Origin: Phytopseudomonas dryadis
GTDB lineage: Bacteria > Pseudomonadota > Gammaproteobacteria > Pseudomonadales > Pseudomonadaceae
Assembly (NCBI RefSeq): GCF_004327355.1
Contig: NZ_QJUM01000002.1
Location: forward strand, 186,001 to 250,000
Direction: 5' to 3'
Length of the DNA stretch: 64,000 nucleotides
The notes below the pieces were generated by a model that saw nothing but the letters and a program-made list of their open reading frames with translations, did no database searches and was not told the origin of the DNA. Each line of letters begins with the position of its first letter. Position 1 is the stretch's first letter. A program made the translations under genes and the position numbers. Of the stretch, positions 35,970 through 44,702 are shown one piece after another.

Positions 35970-37361
35970 CTAGACCCTGTCCTGCAGGCGCTGGCGCAGC
36001 CGGTAGCAGGCCCAGATGAACAGCAGCCAGAACGGGATGGCGAATACCGACAGGCGTATGCCATCGATGAACAGCATCACCCCGAGGATGAACAGCACGA
36101 AGGCCAGGCACAGGTAGTTGGCGAACGGGAACCAGAACGCCTTGAACGCCGGCTCCACGCCCCTGGCGCGCATCGCCTTGCGAAACCGCAGGTGAGCCAG
36201 GCTGATCATCGCCCAGTTGATCACCAGGGCGGCAACCACCAGCGACATCAGCAACTCCAGCGCGCTTTTCGGGATCAGGTAGTTGACCACCACGCAGAGC
36301 AGCGTCACCGCCGCCGAGAGGAAGATCGCCAGCACCGGCACGCCACGCTTGTCCACCTTGAGCAGCGCCCTGGGGGCATTGCCCTGCTCGGCCAGGCCGT
36401 ACAGCATGCGGCTGTTGCAGTACACGCCGCTGTTGTAGACCGACAGCGCCGCCGTGAGCACGACGAAGTTGAGGATGTGCGCGGCCGTGTCGCTGCCGAT
36501 CAACGAGAAAATCTGCACGAACGGACTGCTGCCGTAGGAATCGCCGCCAGCCGTCAGGGTGGCCACCAGGCTGTCCCAGGGGTACAGCGAGAGCAGCACG
36601 CTCAGCGCGCCGATGTAGAAGATCAGGATGCGGTAGACCACCTGGTTGATGGCCTTGGGGATCACCTTCTTCGGCTCGGCGGCTTCGGCGGCGGTGATGC
36701 CGACCAGTTCCAGGCCGCCGAAGGAGAACATGATGATCGCCATCATCATCACCAGGCCCTGGATGCCGTGGGGGAAGAACCCGCCATGGCGCCACAGGTT
36801 GCTCACCGAGGCCTGTTCGCCACCGGCACCGCTGAACAGCAGGTAACAGCCGAGCACGATCATGCCGATGATGGCCGCCACCTTGATGATGGAGAACCAG
36901 AACTCGGCCTCGCCGAACACCCGCACGTTGGTCAGGTTGATGGCGTTGATCAGCACGAAGAACACCGCGGCGGTGACCCAGGTGGGCAAATCCGGCCACC
37001 AGTACTGCACGTACTTGCCCACGGCCGTGAGTTCGGCCATGCCGACCAGCACGTAGAGCACCCAGTAGTTCCAGCCGGACAGAAAGCCGGCGAACGGCCC
37101 CCAGTAGGCATGGGCGAAATGGCTGAAGGAGCCGGCCACCGGTTCTTCCACGATCATCTCGCCGAGCTGGCGCATGATCAGGAAGGCGATGAAGCCGCCG
37201 ATGGCGTAGCCAAGGATCATCGACGGCCCGGCGGACTCCATGACCCCGGCCGAACCGAGGAACAGGCCGGTGCCGATGGCACCGCCCAGGGCGATCAGCT
37301 GTATGTGGCGATTCTTCAGGCCGCGCTTGAGCGGGCCTGTATGGAGTCTTTCATGTGGCAT
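35970..37361 (-). CDS. aroP: Amino-acid permease, AroP/ProY family (probably aromatic amino acids)
   Basis: A 463-residue APC-family transporter with about twelve hydrophobic helices. The N-terminal signature is 'LKNRHIQLIALGGAIGTGLFLG', followed by 'GPSMILGYAIGG' and the 'FSFGGLELVGITAAEA' segment. The length and family features fit AroP/PheP/ProY proton symporters. It is the last gene of a leftward series hppD, hmgA, fahA, maiA, permease. This context argues that it imports tyrosine or phenylalanine for the pathway rather than proline. It has a 100-bp gap from maiA and may also use its own promoter. Confidence 0.85.
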   Translation of the reverse strand: MPHERLHTGPLKRGLKNRHIQLIALGGAIGTGLFLGSAGVMESAGPSMILGYAIGGFIAFLIMRQLGEMIVEEPVAGSFSHFAHAYWGPFAGFLSGWNYWVLYVLVGMAELTAVGKYVQYWWPDLPTWVTAAVFFVLINAINLTNVRVFGEAEFWFSIIKVAAIIGMIVLGCYLLFSGAGGEQASVSNLWRHGGFFPHGIQGLVMMMAIIMFSFGGLELVGITAAEAAEPKKVIPKAINQVVYRILIFYIGALSVLLSLYPWDSLVATLTAGGDSYGSSPFVQIFSLIGSDTAAHILNFVVLTAALSVYNSGVYCNSRMLYGLAEQGNAPRALLKVDKRGVPVLAIFLSAAVTLLCVVVNYLIPKSALELLMSLVVAALVINWAMISLAHLRFRKAMRARGVEPAFKAFWFPFANYLCLAFVLFILGVMLFIDGIRLSVFAIPFWLLFIWACYRLRQRLQDRV

Positions 37362-37461
37362 TCGTCACCTGTGGGTGGCCGGCATCGAACCCGCCGGGCT
37401 TGTGATCCAGCGGAGTGGCAAGGGGTGGTTTGCAGCGGGCAGCAGCGGCTGCCGAGTGTGA

Positions 37462-38112
37462 CTACTGCGCGTCGGGCTGGGCCTGCGGCGCGGCCTGGGC
37501 GAAGGCCGCGAGCGGCTCGCAGCGCGCCGTCAGGGCGAGGATGCGCGGGTAGCCGTCGAGGTCACAGTCGAAACGGCGCGCATTGTACACTTGTGGAATC
37601 AAACAGGCTTCCAGATAGCCGGGCCGCTTACCGAGGGAAAATGTTTCACCGTACGCCATCAGCCCCTGCTCCACGGCTGCCAGGCCCTCGGCCAGCCAAT
37701 GCCGGTACCAGGCGCTTTTCTCCTGCTCGGACGCGCCCAGCTCGCGCCCGAGATACTGCAGCACCCTCAGGTTGTTGAGCGGATGCACCTCGCAGGCGAT
37801 ATGCAGCGCCATGGCACGCACCGCCGCGCGCTCGAGCGGATCGCCCGGCAGTAGCGCCGGCACCGGAAAGATCTCGTCGAGGTATTCGAGAATCGCCAGG
37901 GACTGGGCGATCCGCACCCCACCGCTCTCTTCATCCACCAGCAGCGGCACCAGGCCTTGAGGGTTCAGCGCCTTGTAGGCCTCCCCATGCTGTTCACCGC
38001 CGTCCCTGACCAGATGCACGGGCACCTGGCGATAGCTCAGCCCCTTGAGGTTGAGCGCAATGCGCACCCGGTAGGCGGCGCTGGAGCGCCAGTAGGAATA
38101 CAGAGTCAGCAT
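37462..38112 (-). CDS. maiA: Maleylacetoacetate isomerase (GST zeta class)
   Basis: A 216-residue glutathione-transferase-fold enzyme. The zeta-class active-site motif 'YSYWRSSAAYRVRIALN' begins at residue 5 (SSxxCR-like, here SSAAYR). The glutathione-binding 'ALNPQGLVPLLVDE' and 'QSLAILEYLDE' follow. It converts maleylacetoacetate to fumarylacetoacetate using glutathione. The ATG at 38112 follows GGAGG by 5 bases; an upstream ATG at 38124 lacks such a site. It lies downstream of fahA in the homogentisate pathway operon, separated from it by a REPIN. The replacement of the usual Cys by Tyr in the motif is worth noting. Confidence 0.9.
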   Translation of the reverse strand: MLTLYSYWRSSAAYRVRIALNLKGLSYRQVPVHLVRDGGEQHGEAYKALNPQGLVPLLVDEESGGVRIAQSLAILEYLDEIFPVPALLPGDPLERAAVRAMALHIACEVHPLNNLRVLQYLGRELGASEQEKSAWYRHWLAEGLAAVEQGLMAYGETFSLGKRPGYLEACLIPQVYNARRFDCDLDGYPRILALTARCEPLAAFAQAAPQAQPDAQ

Positions 38113-38128
38113 GGCAGCCTCCACATTT

Positions 38129-38219
38129 GTAGGAGCCCCGCCCCCGGGGCGAATCGTGCGGCCGACACAAATTACGCGATAAGGCAGCTATCGCTTCGCG
38201 CCGGGGGCGAGGCTCCTAC
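38129..38219. repeat. REPIN-like pair of inverted REP sequences
   Basis: GTAGGAGCCCCGCCCCCGGGG on one side and its near complement ending GGCTCCTAC on the other frame about 40 bases. This is the standard Pseudomonas REP doublet. It sits in the operon between fahA and maiA. Confidence 0.9.
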
Positions 38220-38236
38220 ACAAACCGGATTCACGG

Positions 38237-39217
38237 CTAGAGATAGCGTTCGATCTGCTGGTCGATGGCACCGAAGATGCTCGTCCCGGCGGCATCGAAC
38301 ATCTCGATGCGCACCCGGTCGCCGAACTTGAGAAACGGCGTTTTCGCCTCGCCGCACTCGAGCACTTCCAGCATGCGTTTTTCGGCCAGGCAACTGGAAC
38401 CGGCGCTGCGGTCGTAGTTCGAGACCGTACCCGAGCCGATGATCGTGCCGCTGCCCAGGGGGCGCGTGCGGGCAGCGTGGGCGATCAGCGTGGGGAAATC
38501 GAAGGTCATGTCGGTGCCGGCATCGGGCTGACCGAACACGCGGCCATTGATGGAGGACACCAGCGGTCGGTGCACCTTGCCGCCCTGCCAGGCTTCGCCC
38601 AGTTCGTCCGGCGTCACCGCCAGCGGCGAGAAGCTCGACGAGGGCTTGCTCTGGTAGAAACCGAAGCCCTTGCCCAGCTCGCCGGGAATCAGGTTGCGCA
38701 GCGATACGTCGTTGACCAGCATCAGCAACTGGATATGCCCCGCCGCCTCGGCGGCGCTGACGCCCATGGACACATCGTCGGTGATCACCGCCAGCTCCGC
38801 CTCCAGGTCGATGCCCCAGGCCTCGTCGCCGAGCTGGATCGGCGCCCGGGGCGGGATGAAGCGGTCGGCGCCGCCCTGATACATCAGCGGCTCGTGCCAG
38901 AAGCTCTCGGGCATTTCGGCGCCACGCGCCTTGCGCACCAGTTCCACGTGGTTGACGTAGGCACTGCCATCGGCCCAGTGATAGGCCCTTGGCAGCGGGC
39001 AATGACAATCGTCCTGGTGGAAGGGGAACGCGTCGTCGCACAGACCGTCGTTGAGACGCTGGTAGACGGCCTCCAGCGGCGCACGTTTGAGCGCCCAGTC
39101 ATCCAGCGCCGCCTGCAGGGTCGCGGCGATCCGCGGCACCCTGACCGCTCGCGAGAGGTCGCGGGACACCACCAGCAGCAGGCCGTCACGGCCCTGGTTC
39201 AGCGAAGCGAGTTTCAT
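38237..39217 (-). CDS. fahA: Fumarylacetoacetate hydrolase (short FAH-family form)
   Basis: A 326-residue FAH-fold hydrolase. Metal-binding and active-site parts are visible in 'WGIDLEAELAVITDD' (acidic ligands) and 'GSGTIIGSGTVSNYD', with 'FGDRVRIEMFDAAGTSIFGAI' at the C-terminal end. It splits fumarylacetoacetate into fumarate and acetoacetate, the last step of tyrosine breakdown. It is about 100 residues shorter than the mammalian-type enzyme, a known bacterial variant seen beside hppD/hmgA. Its start overlaps the hmgA stop by 4 bp (ATGA). Confidence 0.9.
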   Translation of the reverse strand: MKLASLNQGRDGLLLVVSRDLSRAVRVPRIAATLQAALDDWALKRAPLEAVYQRLNDGLCDDAFPFHQDDCHCPLPRAYHWADGSAYVNHVELVRKARGAEMPESFWHEPLMYQGGADRFIPPRAPIQLGDEAWGIDLEAELAVITDDVSMGVSAAEAAGHIQLLMLVNDVSLRNLIPGELGKGFGFYQSKPSSSFSPLAVTPDELGEAWQGGKVHRPLVSSINGRVFGQPDAGTDMTFDFPTLIAHAARTRPLGSGTIIGSGTVSNYDRSAGSSCLAEKRMLEVLECGEAKTPFLKFGDRVRIEMFDAAGTSIFGAIDQQIERYL

Positions 39218-40428
39218 GGCCCATACCTTTTCCGTTGATCGCCTTCTCCCTCCGGGAAACCGGGCGCGTCGGCACCCGTCCCGTTCCCGGGGAGAAGTAC
39301 GCCCGGCGCTCGCCAGGAGTCCACGTAGTGCGGCACATCCACCTCGGCGGCGGCCGGGTCGATGTCCAGGGCGCGGCGGGTATCGATCATCACCGCCACC
39401 TCGTCGATGAAGGTCGCCGGCTCGACCTGGGCCTTCTTCAGGGCCTTGGGGTGCGGCCCGTGGGGAAAACCACAGGGGTGCAGGGTGACCATGCCCTGCT
39501 CGATATTGTCGCGGCTGAAGAAGTTGCCGCGGTGGTAGAACAGCACTTCGTCGTAATCGTCGTTGTTGTGGAAGAACGGCACTTTCAGCGCCCCCGGATC
39601 GGACTCCACCGGGCGCGGGGTAAAGGTGCAGACGACGAAGCCACTGGCGACGAAGGTGGTGTGCGCCGACGGCGGCAGGTGGTAGCGGTGGCTCATCAGC
39701 GGGCGGATATCGCGCCAGTTGAGGCGCACCACGGTGTTGTCGCCATGCCAGCCGACCACGTCCAGCGGGTTGTACGGGTAGGTCACGGTCGTGATCCGGT
39801 TGCGCCGTTTGATGCGGATTTGCCAGGCGTTCTCGTCCTGCTGGGCCTTGAAGGCGTCGTCCAGGCGCGGATGGTCGAGCACAGCCGGATCGAAGATCGC
39901 CTGCGCGCCGAGCAGGCCCTTGTCCGGCAGTTGGTAGGCGCCGTCGGTGTTCTCGATCAGCAGGAAGTGGCTGGGGGCCGTGGCCTCGAGGCGCCAGGCG
40001 GTGCCACGCGGGATCACCAGGTAGTCGCCGTCGCGGTACTCCAGGTGGCCGAAGTCGCAGTAGAAATGCCCGGCTCCGTCATGCACGAACAGCAGGTCGT
40101 CGCCATCGGCGTTGCGCACCAGGTGGCCCATGGCCCCGCTGGTTTTCCATACCCGCAGCTTCATATCGCCGTTGTGCAAGGTCAGCGGCGCCGCCAGCGG
40201 GCAGTCGTGCTCGCTGTCGATGGCATTGAAGTCGAACGCGTGGGGGCGCAACGGCCCCTGCCAATCGATCCAGCCCGTGGGCGGATGCTGGTGGTGCAGG
40301 TGCGCGGTCGGGCCGAAGAAGCCCTCGCGGCCCATCTCGCGCTCGTAGGTATGCTGCGGGAAGTCGCAGTGCGCCTGGCGCGAACAGTCGCCTTCACGCA
40401 GGGGGAACGCGATCCATTTGCGGCTCAT
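39214..40428 (-). CDS. hmgA: Homogentisate 1,2-dioxygenase
   Basis: A 404-residue cupin-type, Fe(II)-dependent ring-cleavage enzyme. 'KVPFFHNNDDYDEVLFYHRGNFFSRDNIEQG' and 'TLHPCGFPHGPHPKA' (quoted only in part as motifs around 39470-39580) hold the predicted His and Glu iron ligands. It opens homogentisate to maleylacetoacetate. It is the COG3508-type form found in several proteobacteria, somewhat different from the 432-residue P. aeruginosa form. The ATG at 40428 follows GAGGAG by 6 bases; the upstream frame to 40488 is unsupported. It lies between hppD (78-bp gap) and fahA (4-bp overlap). Confidence 0.9.
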   Translation of the reverse strand: MSRKWIAFPLREGDCSRQAHCDFPQHTYEREMGREGFFGPTAHLHHQHPPTGWIDWQGPLRPHAFDFNAIDSEHDCPLAAPLTLHNGDMKLRVWKTSGAMGHLVRNADGDDLLFVHDGAGHFYCDFGHLEYRDGDYLVIPRGTAWRLEATAPSHFLLIENTDGAYQLPDKGLLGAQAIFDPAVLDHPRLDDAFKAQQDENAWQIRIKRRNRITTVTYPYNPLDVVGWHGDNTVVRLNWRDIRPLMSHRYHLPPSAHTTFVASGFVVCTFTPRPVESDPGALKVPFFHNNDDYDEVLFYHRGNFFSRDNIEQGMVTLHPCGFPHGPHPKALKKAQVEPATFIDEVAVMIDTRRALDIDPAAAEVDVPHYVDSWRAPGVLLPGNGTGADAPGFPEGEGDQRKRYGP

Positions 40429-40506
40429 GGGTATCTCCTCGGATGGCGGGCGAGCATTGGCGGGAAGCAGCCGGGGAGGATGGCTCAAGCGCCGTCCCCC
40501 CGGCGT

Positions 40507-41580
40507 TCAGATCACGCCACGGCGCAACTGGTCTTCCTCGATCGACTCGAACAGGGCCTTGAAATTGCCCTCGCCGAAGCCCTGGTTGCCCTTGCGCTGG
40601 ATGATCTCGAAGAAGATCGGGCCGATCACGGTGTGGGTGAAGATCTGCAACAGGATGCCGTCGTCCCCGGGCGCGCCGTCGATCAGCAGGTTCAGCTCGC
40701 GCAGCTGATCGAGCGGCTCGCCATGGCCGGCCACGCGGCTGTCGACCTTTTCATAATAGGTATCCGGCGTGCTCATGAACGCCACCCCGTTGGCCCGCAG
40801 CCGGCGCACGGTGGCATAGATGTCGTCGCTGGCCAGGGCGATGTGCTGGATGCCCTCGCCGTGGTACTCGCGGATGAATTCCTCGATCTGCGACCGGTCG
40901 TCGGCCGACTCGTTGATGGGAATGCGGATCTTGCCGCAGGGCGCGGTCATGGCCCGGGACACCAGGCCGGTGAGCTTGCCTTCGATGTCGAAATAGCGGA
41001 TCTCGCGAAAGCCGGCGATGCGTTCGTAGAAGCCGGACCAGACATCCATCTGCCCGCGCTTCACGTTGTGCGTGAGGTGGTCGATCACCCGCAGGCCCAC
41101 GGCGTTGTCGTTCGGCCCGCGGCCTTCGATGTAGTCGAAGTCGACGTCGTAGATGCTTTTGTCGCCGTAGCGGTCGACCAGATACAGCAGAGAGCCGCCG
41201 ATGCCCTCCAGGCAGGGGATGTTCAGCTCGCCGAAATTGGCATGGCAACCCACCAGGGTCGCTCCCTGGGATTCGGCATAGGCCGCGGCCTGGGCGGCAT
41301 TCTTCACCCGGAAGGCCATGGCGCAGGCACTCGGCCCATGCTGCTCGGCAAAGGCATGCACATGTCCGCTGGGGCTGCCGTTGAGAACGATATTGATGTC
41401 GTGCTGCTGGAACAGCCAGACGTCCTTGGAGCGGTGCCTGGCGGTTTCCGTGAAGCCCATGGCCGTGAACAGCTGGCGCAACTGCTCGATGCCCTGCGCG
41501 GTAGGCGCGGTGAACTCGACGAATTCGAAACCGTCGGTGCCGATGGGGTTGTGCTGCTCGATCTTGCTCACGGCATTCAT
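40507..41580 (-). CDS. hppD: 4-Hydroxyphenylpyruvate dioxygenase
   Basis: A 357-residue enzyme, the exact length of the Pseudomonas HPPD. Two VOC domains are present. The Fe(II) ligands are expected in 'RVIDHLTHNV' (His), 'IQHIALASDDI' (His) and 'FFEIIQRKGNQGFGEGNF' (Glu). It converts 4-hydroxyphenylpyruvate, made from tyrosine, to homogentisate. It is the first gene of the leftward operon with hmgA, fahA, maiA and a permease, so this strain degrades tyrosine through homogentisate to fumarate and acetoacetate. A TyrR/PhhR-like box lies about 160 bp upstream. Confidence 0.97.
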   Translation of the reverse strand: MNAVSKIEQHNPIGTDGFEFVEFTAPTAQGIEQLRQLFTAMGFTETARHRSKDVWLFQQHDINIVLNGSPSGHVHAFAEQHGPSACAMAFRVKNAAQAAAYAESQGATLVGCHANFGELNIPCLEGIGGSLLYLVDRYGDKSIYDVDFDYIEGRGPNDNAVGLRVIDHLTHNVKRGQMDVWSGFYERIAGFREIRYFDIEGKLTGLVSRAMTAPCGKIRIPINESADDRSQIEEFIREYHGEGIQHIALASDDIYATVRRLRANGVAFMSTPDTYYEKVDSRVAGHGEPLDQLRELNLLIDGAPGDDGILLQIFTHTVIGPIFFEIIQRKGNQGFGEGNFKALFESIEEDQLRRGVI

Positions 41581-41894
41581 GGCATGTCCTCGTTGTCGTT
41601 ATGCCTGCATGACAAACGAGGCGCACGCGACGGGCAAGGTGGCGGCGAGATGGACGCAGCACGCCTCTCAGCGCAAGCTGGCAACTATCCCTTACGCGAG
41701 CGGCCAGGCATCGTCCGGCGCGGAACGAGGCCGTGTCCTCGTAACGTTTGCTTTACAGGCTGGCGCGATCCGCTGCCGGCTCGATCACGCCGTCCGTCAG
41801 GCACACCCGCAGACGCACGGTAGCTGGCCAAGGCCCAGAAAATGGCAATATGATGGCAATCGCCATAGACCCCTAAAATAATTCAGAGGCCGTC
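41581..41894. other. 314-bp divergent control region of hppD
   Basis: The region separates hppD (leftward) from the export locus (rightward). It contains the TyrR/PhhR-like box at 41740-41757 and no gene with a ribosome site. An ATAATTCAGAGG segment near 41876-41890 provides the upstream region of the 41895 gene. Confidence 0.5.
41740..41757 (-). promoter_or_regulatory. TyrR/PhhR-like box upstream of hppD
   Basis: On the minus strand TGTAAA-N6-GTTACG resembles the TyrR/PhhR palindrome TGTAAA-N6-TTTACA, with a perfect left half and four of six bases in the right half. PhhR is the regulator of aromatic amino-acid breakdown in Pseudomonas. The distance to the hppD start is about 160 bp. Confidence 0.4.
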
Positions 41895-42491
41895 ATGAGC
41901 AATGAACTGCCAACCGATACCCCGACCGCCGACACCCCGCCCCTGAGCGACGACGAGCGCCTGGCGCAACTGGAGAAGGATCGCCGGCTCGATCGCCTGC
42001 TGATGTTCGTGCTGGCCCTGCTGCTGTTCATGGTGCTCGCCAGTTGGGCGACATCCGGACTGATCAGGCTGTTCAGCGCCGAGCCCCCCGCCATCGACCC
42101 CAGCGCCTTCGCCGCGCTGCAGCAACAGGCCGCCGAGCTGGACCGGCAGGTTGCCACGCTGCAACAGGAACTGGCCCGCCAGGACGCCCTATTGAAAGCG
42201 CCCGCCCCGCCAACCCCGGCCGTGCCGGCAAGCGGCACACCCGCAGCCGCGCCACCGGCCCAGGACATCGCCGCCCTGACCTTGATGAGCAGGACCCTGC
42301 TCGGCCAGGAGCAGAGTTTCCAGCACAGCCTGCAAACGCTGAAAACCGGCATGCGCGATCTGGCCGATATGATTCCCGGCTCGCGCAGCTGGCTGGACGA
42401 TTACAACGAGGAACTGGACAAGGCGGTCGACGCCAGCGTGCAGCGGGCCAAGGCCGTGCAGCAATGGGCCGCCAAGCTGCCGCGGCAATGA
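41895..42491 (+). CDS. Membrane-anchored coiled-coil protein of unknown function
   Basis: A 198-residue protein not recognised from any family. A charged N-terminal cytoplasmic segment (residues 1-36) is followed by one hydrophobic helix (about 37-56, 'LLMFVLALLLFMVLASWAT'). A Gln/Ala/Leu coiled coil (about 72-98), a Pro/Ala linker and a second helical part follow. The layout is that of a bitopic inner-membrane protein with a periplasmic rod. It lies just before three adaptor-like genes on the same strand with a 117-bp gap, so it may belong to that export locus. Confidence 0.65.
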   Translation: MSNELPTDTPTADTPPLSDDERLAQLEKDRRLDRLLMFVLALLLFMVLASWATSGLIRLFSAEPPAIDPSAFAALQQQAAELDRQVATLQQELARQDALLKAPAPPTPAVPASGTPAAAPPAQDIAALTLMSRTLLGQEQSFQHSLQTLKTGMRDLADMIPGSRSWLDDYNEELDKAVDASVQRAKAVQQWAAKLPRQ

Positions 42492-42608
42492 CGAGTCGGT
42501 CCCGGCACAGGCTGGTCCTCGCCCATGCATGGCCACGGAATCGGGTAATGTGCGCCGGACGGCATATCTCGTACACTTTCCCCACTCCACGTGCACGGAC
42601 CGCTTCCC

Positions 42609-43385
42609 ATGCAACACAGCCTCAAATGGATCTGCACGACGCTCGGTCTGATCAGCGCCCTGGCCATCGCCGATGAATTGCAACTCGACCCGATTGCGGA
42701 CAGCTCCGCCACGACCGCGGCGCAACGCAGCGCCCGCGGGGTTCTGCGCGCCCGCGACCAGGCCATGCTGTCCAGTGAGCTGGCCGGACGCATCGTCGAA
42801 ATGCCCTATGCCGATGGCCAGGATTTCAAGAAGGGCCAGGTCCTGGTCCGCTTCGACTGCAGCGCCTATCAGGCCCAGCTCAATGCCGCCCAGGCCGCCG
42901 TGCGCGCCGCGCGTGAGGAGCTCAATCACAACCAGCAACTGGCCGCCCTCAACTCGGTCGGCCGCTTCGAAGTGACGCTGGCCGAGGCCAGGCAGGCCCA
43001 GGCCCAGGCCGAAGCCCAGGTGTATCAGGTACAGGTCAAGCGTTGTGCCGTCAGCGCCCCGTTCGACGGTCGCGTGGTGCAGCGCAAGGTGCAGCCCCAC
43101 GAAAGCGTGGCCAGTGGCACGCCCCTGCTGGAGATAGTCGACAACCGCACCCTGGAAGTGCACCTGCTGGTGCCCTCGGCCTGGCTGAACCGGCTCGAGC
43201 CCGGTGAGCGCTTCGAGTTCACCCCGGATGAGACCGGCCAGCCGCTGCAGGTCGAGGTCAGGCGCCTCGGCGCGCGTATCGACGAAGGCAGCCAGACCCT
43301 CCTGCTGATCGGCGCTCTGCCCGAGGCGGCGCCGGGCCTGCTGGCCGGCATGAGCGGCAGCGCGCGTTTCCCGGTGACGCCATGA
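42609..43385 (+). CDS. HlyD/RND-type periplasmic adaptor protein
   Basis: A 258-residue periplasmic adaptor. An N-terminal signal peptide ends near 'ALAIADEL'. The barrel-sandwich (lipoyl) halves 'SSELAGRIVEMPYADGQDF' and 'APFDGRVVQRKVQPHE' flank a short helical hairpin rich in Ala and Gln (about residues 90-140), and a beta-barrel part follows. It is shorter than RND adaptors (~370) and lacks the membrane-proximal tail. I chose the ATG at 42609; a GTG at 42591 is possible. The stop overlaps the start of the next adaptor gene by 4 bp, so the export genes are coupled. Confidence 0.85.
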   Translation: MQHSLKWICTTLGLISALAIADELQLDPIADSSATTAAQRSARGVLRARDQAMLSSELAGRIVEMPYADGQDFKKGQVLVRFDCSAYQAQLNAAQAAVRAAREELNHNQQLAALNSVGRFEVTLAEARQAQAQAEAQVYQVQVKRCAVSAPFDGRVVQRKVQPHESVASGTPLLEIVDNRTLEVHLLVPSAWLNRLEPGERFEFTPDETGQPLQVEVRRLGARIDEGSQTLLLIGALPEAAPGLLAGMSGSARFPVTP

Positions 43386-44701
43386 CCGCCCAGGTGGCCG
43401 GGCCGGTGGAGCGGGCCTTCGCCCAGTTCATCGCCCTCGAACAGCAGGCGCGGGCCGCGGCGGACACCGATGCCCTGGCCTATGTGCTGGTCAACGATGG
43501 CCAGGCGCTGTTCGGCTACCGCCACGCCGCCCTGCTGATCGCCGGCCGGGTCAGGGCCGTGACCGGCATCAGCGTGGTCGAGCCGAATGCCCCGTTCGTC
43601 GCCTTCGTCGAAAACGCCGCGCGCCAGTTGCTCGCCCAGGGCCAGTCGGACAAGGCCCATACCGTCGACCCGGCGACCCTGGACGAACAGACCCTGGCCG
43701 ACTGGCGCGGCCTGTCGGCGGGCTCGGCGTTCTGGCTGCCGCTGCTCGACCGCCGCCAGCAAGTCTTCGGCGGCCTGTGGATCGCCCGTGACCAGGCCTG
43801 GAGCCAGGCCGAACAAGCCCTGCTCGCCCCGCTCGGCAACGCCTACGGCCATGCCTGGCTGGCCTTGCAGCCACGCAAGCCGTGGCGCCTGCGCTGGCCG
43901 AAAAAGAAGATCGCCGCCGTGCTGGCCGCCGCCCTGCTGTTGTTGCTGGTGCCGGTACGCCAGTCGGTACTGGCGCCGGCCGAAGTGGTGCCGCTCGACG
44001 GCCAGGTGGTGGCGGCGCCCCTGGACGGGGTGATCGTCGAATTCCTGATCGAGCCCAACCAGCCGGTGCGCAAGGGCGATACCCTGCTGCGTTTCGACGC
44101 CACCGGCATCCGCGCCCAGGCGGACGTCGCCAGTCGCAGCCTGAGCGTCGCCGAGGCCGAGCTCAAGGCCAATGCCCAGCGCGCCTTCGCCGATGCCGAG
44201 GCCAACGCCCGCATCGACCTGTTCGCCGCCCGCGTCGAACAGAAGCGTGCCGAGCTCGTCTATGCCCGCGAACTGCTGGCACGCAGCGAGGTGAAGGCCG
44301 AGCGCGACGGTATCGCGGTGTTCGCCGACGCCCAGCGCTGGATCGGCAGGCCGGTGCAGACCGGCGAACGACTGATGGAAATCGCCGAACCGAGCCAGGC
44401 CGAACTGCGCATCGAACTGGCCGTGGCCGACGTCCTGGACTTCGCCGCGGACGCGCCGGTCGCGCTGTTCCTCGACAGCGACCCGTTGCATCGCCACGAC
44501 GCCCGCCTGCGGCGCGTCGCCTACGAGGCACAGACGACCGCCAGCGGCCAGTTGGCCTATCGCCTCGACGCCGCCTTCGACGAGGCGCCGCCGCGCATCG
44601 GCCTGCGCGGAACCGCCAAGGTCTACGCCAGCTCGGTGCCGCTCGGCCTCTACCTGCTGCGCCGGCCCCTGGCGGCGCTGCGCCAGACCGTGGGTTTCTG
44701 A
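43382..44701 (+). CDS. GAF-like domain fused to HlyD-type inner-membrane adaptor
   Basis: A 439-residue protein with an unusual order. An N-terminal soluble domain (about residues 10-160) resembles GAF ('GSAFWLPLLDRRQQVFGGLWI'). A single transmembrane helix follows near 175-190 after 'RWPKKK'. The HlyD biotinyl-lipoyl part comes next ('VVAAPLDGVIVEFLIEPNQ'), then a helical hairpin (about 240-300) and a beta-barrel. A cytoplasmic GAF on a periplasmic adaptor suggests that a cytoplasmic signal or the substrate itself is sensed before export. It overlaps the previous gene by 4 bp and is followed after one base by the M50 fusion gene. Confidence 0.8.
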   Translation: MTAQVAGPVERAFAQFIALEQQARAAADTDALAYVLVNDGQALFGYRHAALLIAGRVRAVTGISVVEPNAPFVAFVENAARQLLAQGQSDKAHTVDPATLDEQTLADWRGLSAGSAFWLPLLDRRQQVFGGLWIARDQAWSQAEQALLAPLGNAYGHAWLALQPRKPWRLRWPKKKIAAVLAAALLLLLVPVRQSVLAPAEVVPLDGQVVAAPLDGVIVEFLIEPNQPVRKGDTLLRFDATGIRAQADVASRSLSVAEAELKANAQRAFADAEANARIDLFAARVEQKRAELVYARELLARSEVKAERDGIAVFADAQRWIGRPVQTGERLMEIAEPSQAELRIELAVADVLDFAADAPVALFLDSDPLHRHDARLRRVAYEAQTTASGQLAYRLDAAFDEAPPRIGLRGTAKVYASSVPLGLYLLRRPLAALRQTVGF

Positions 44702-44702
44702 G

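Noticed and set aside
35817..37778. 653-codon plus-strand frame opposite the amino-acid permease
   Set aside because: His/Gln/Asp-rich antisense translation; the permease frame has the APC signature and membrane helices.
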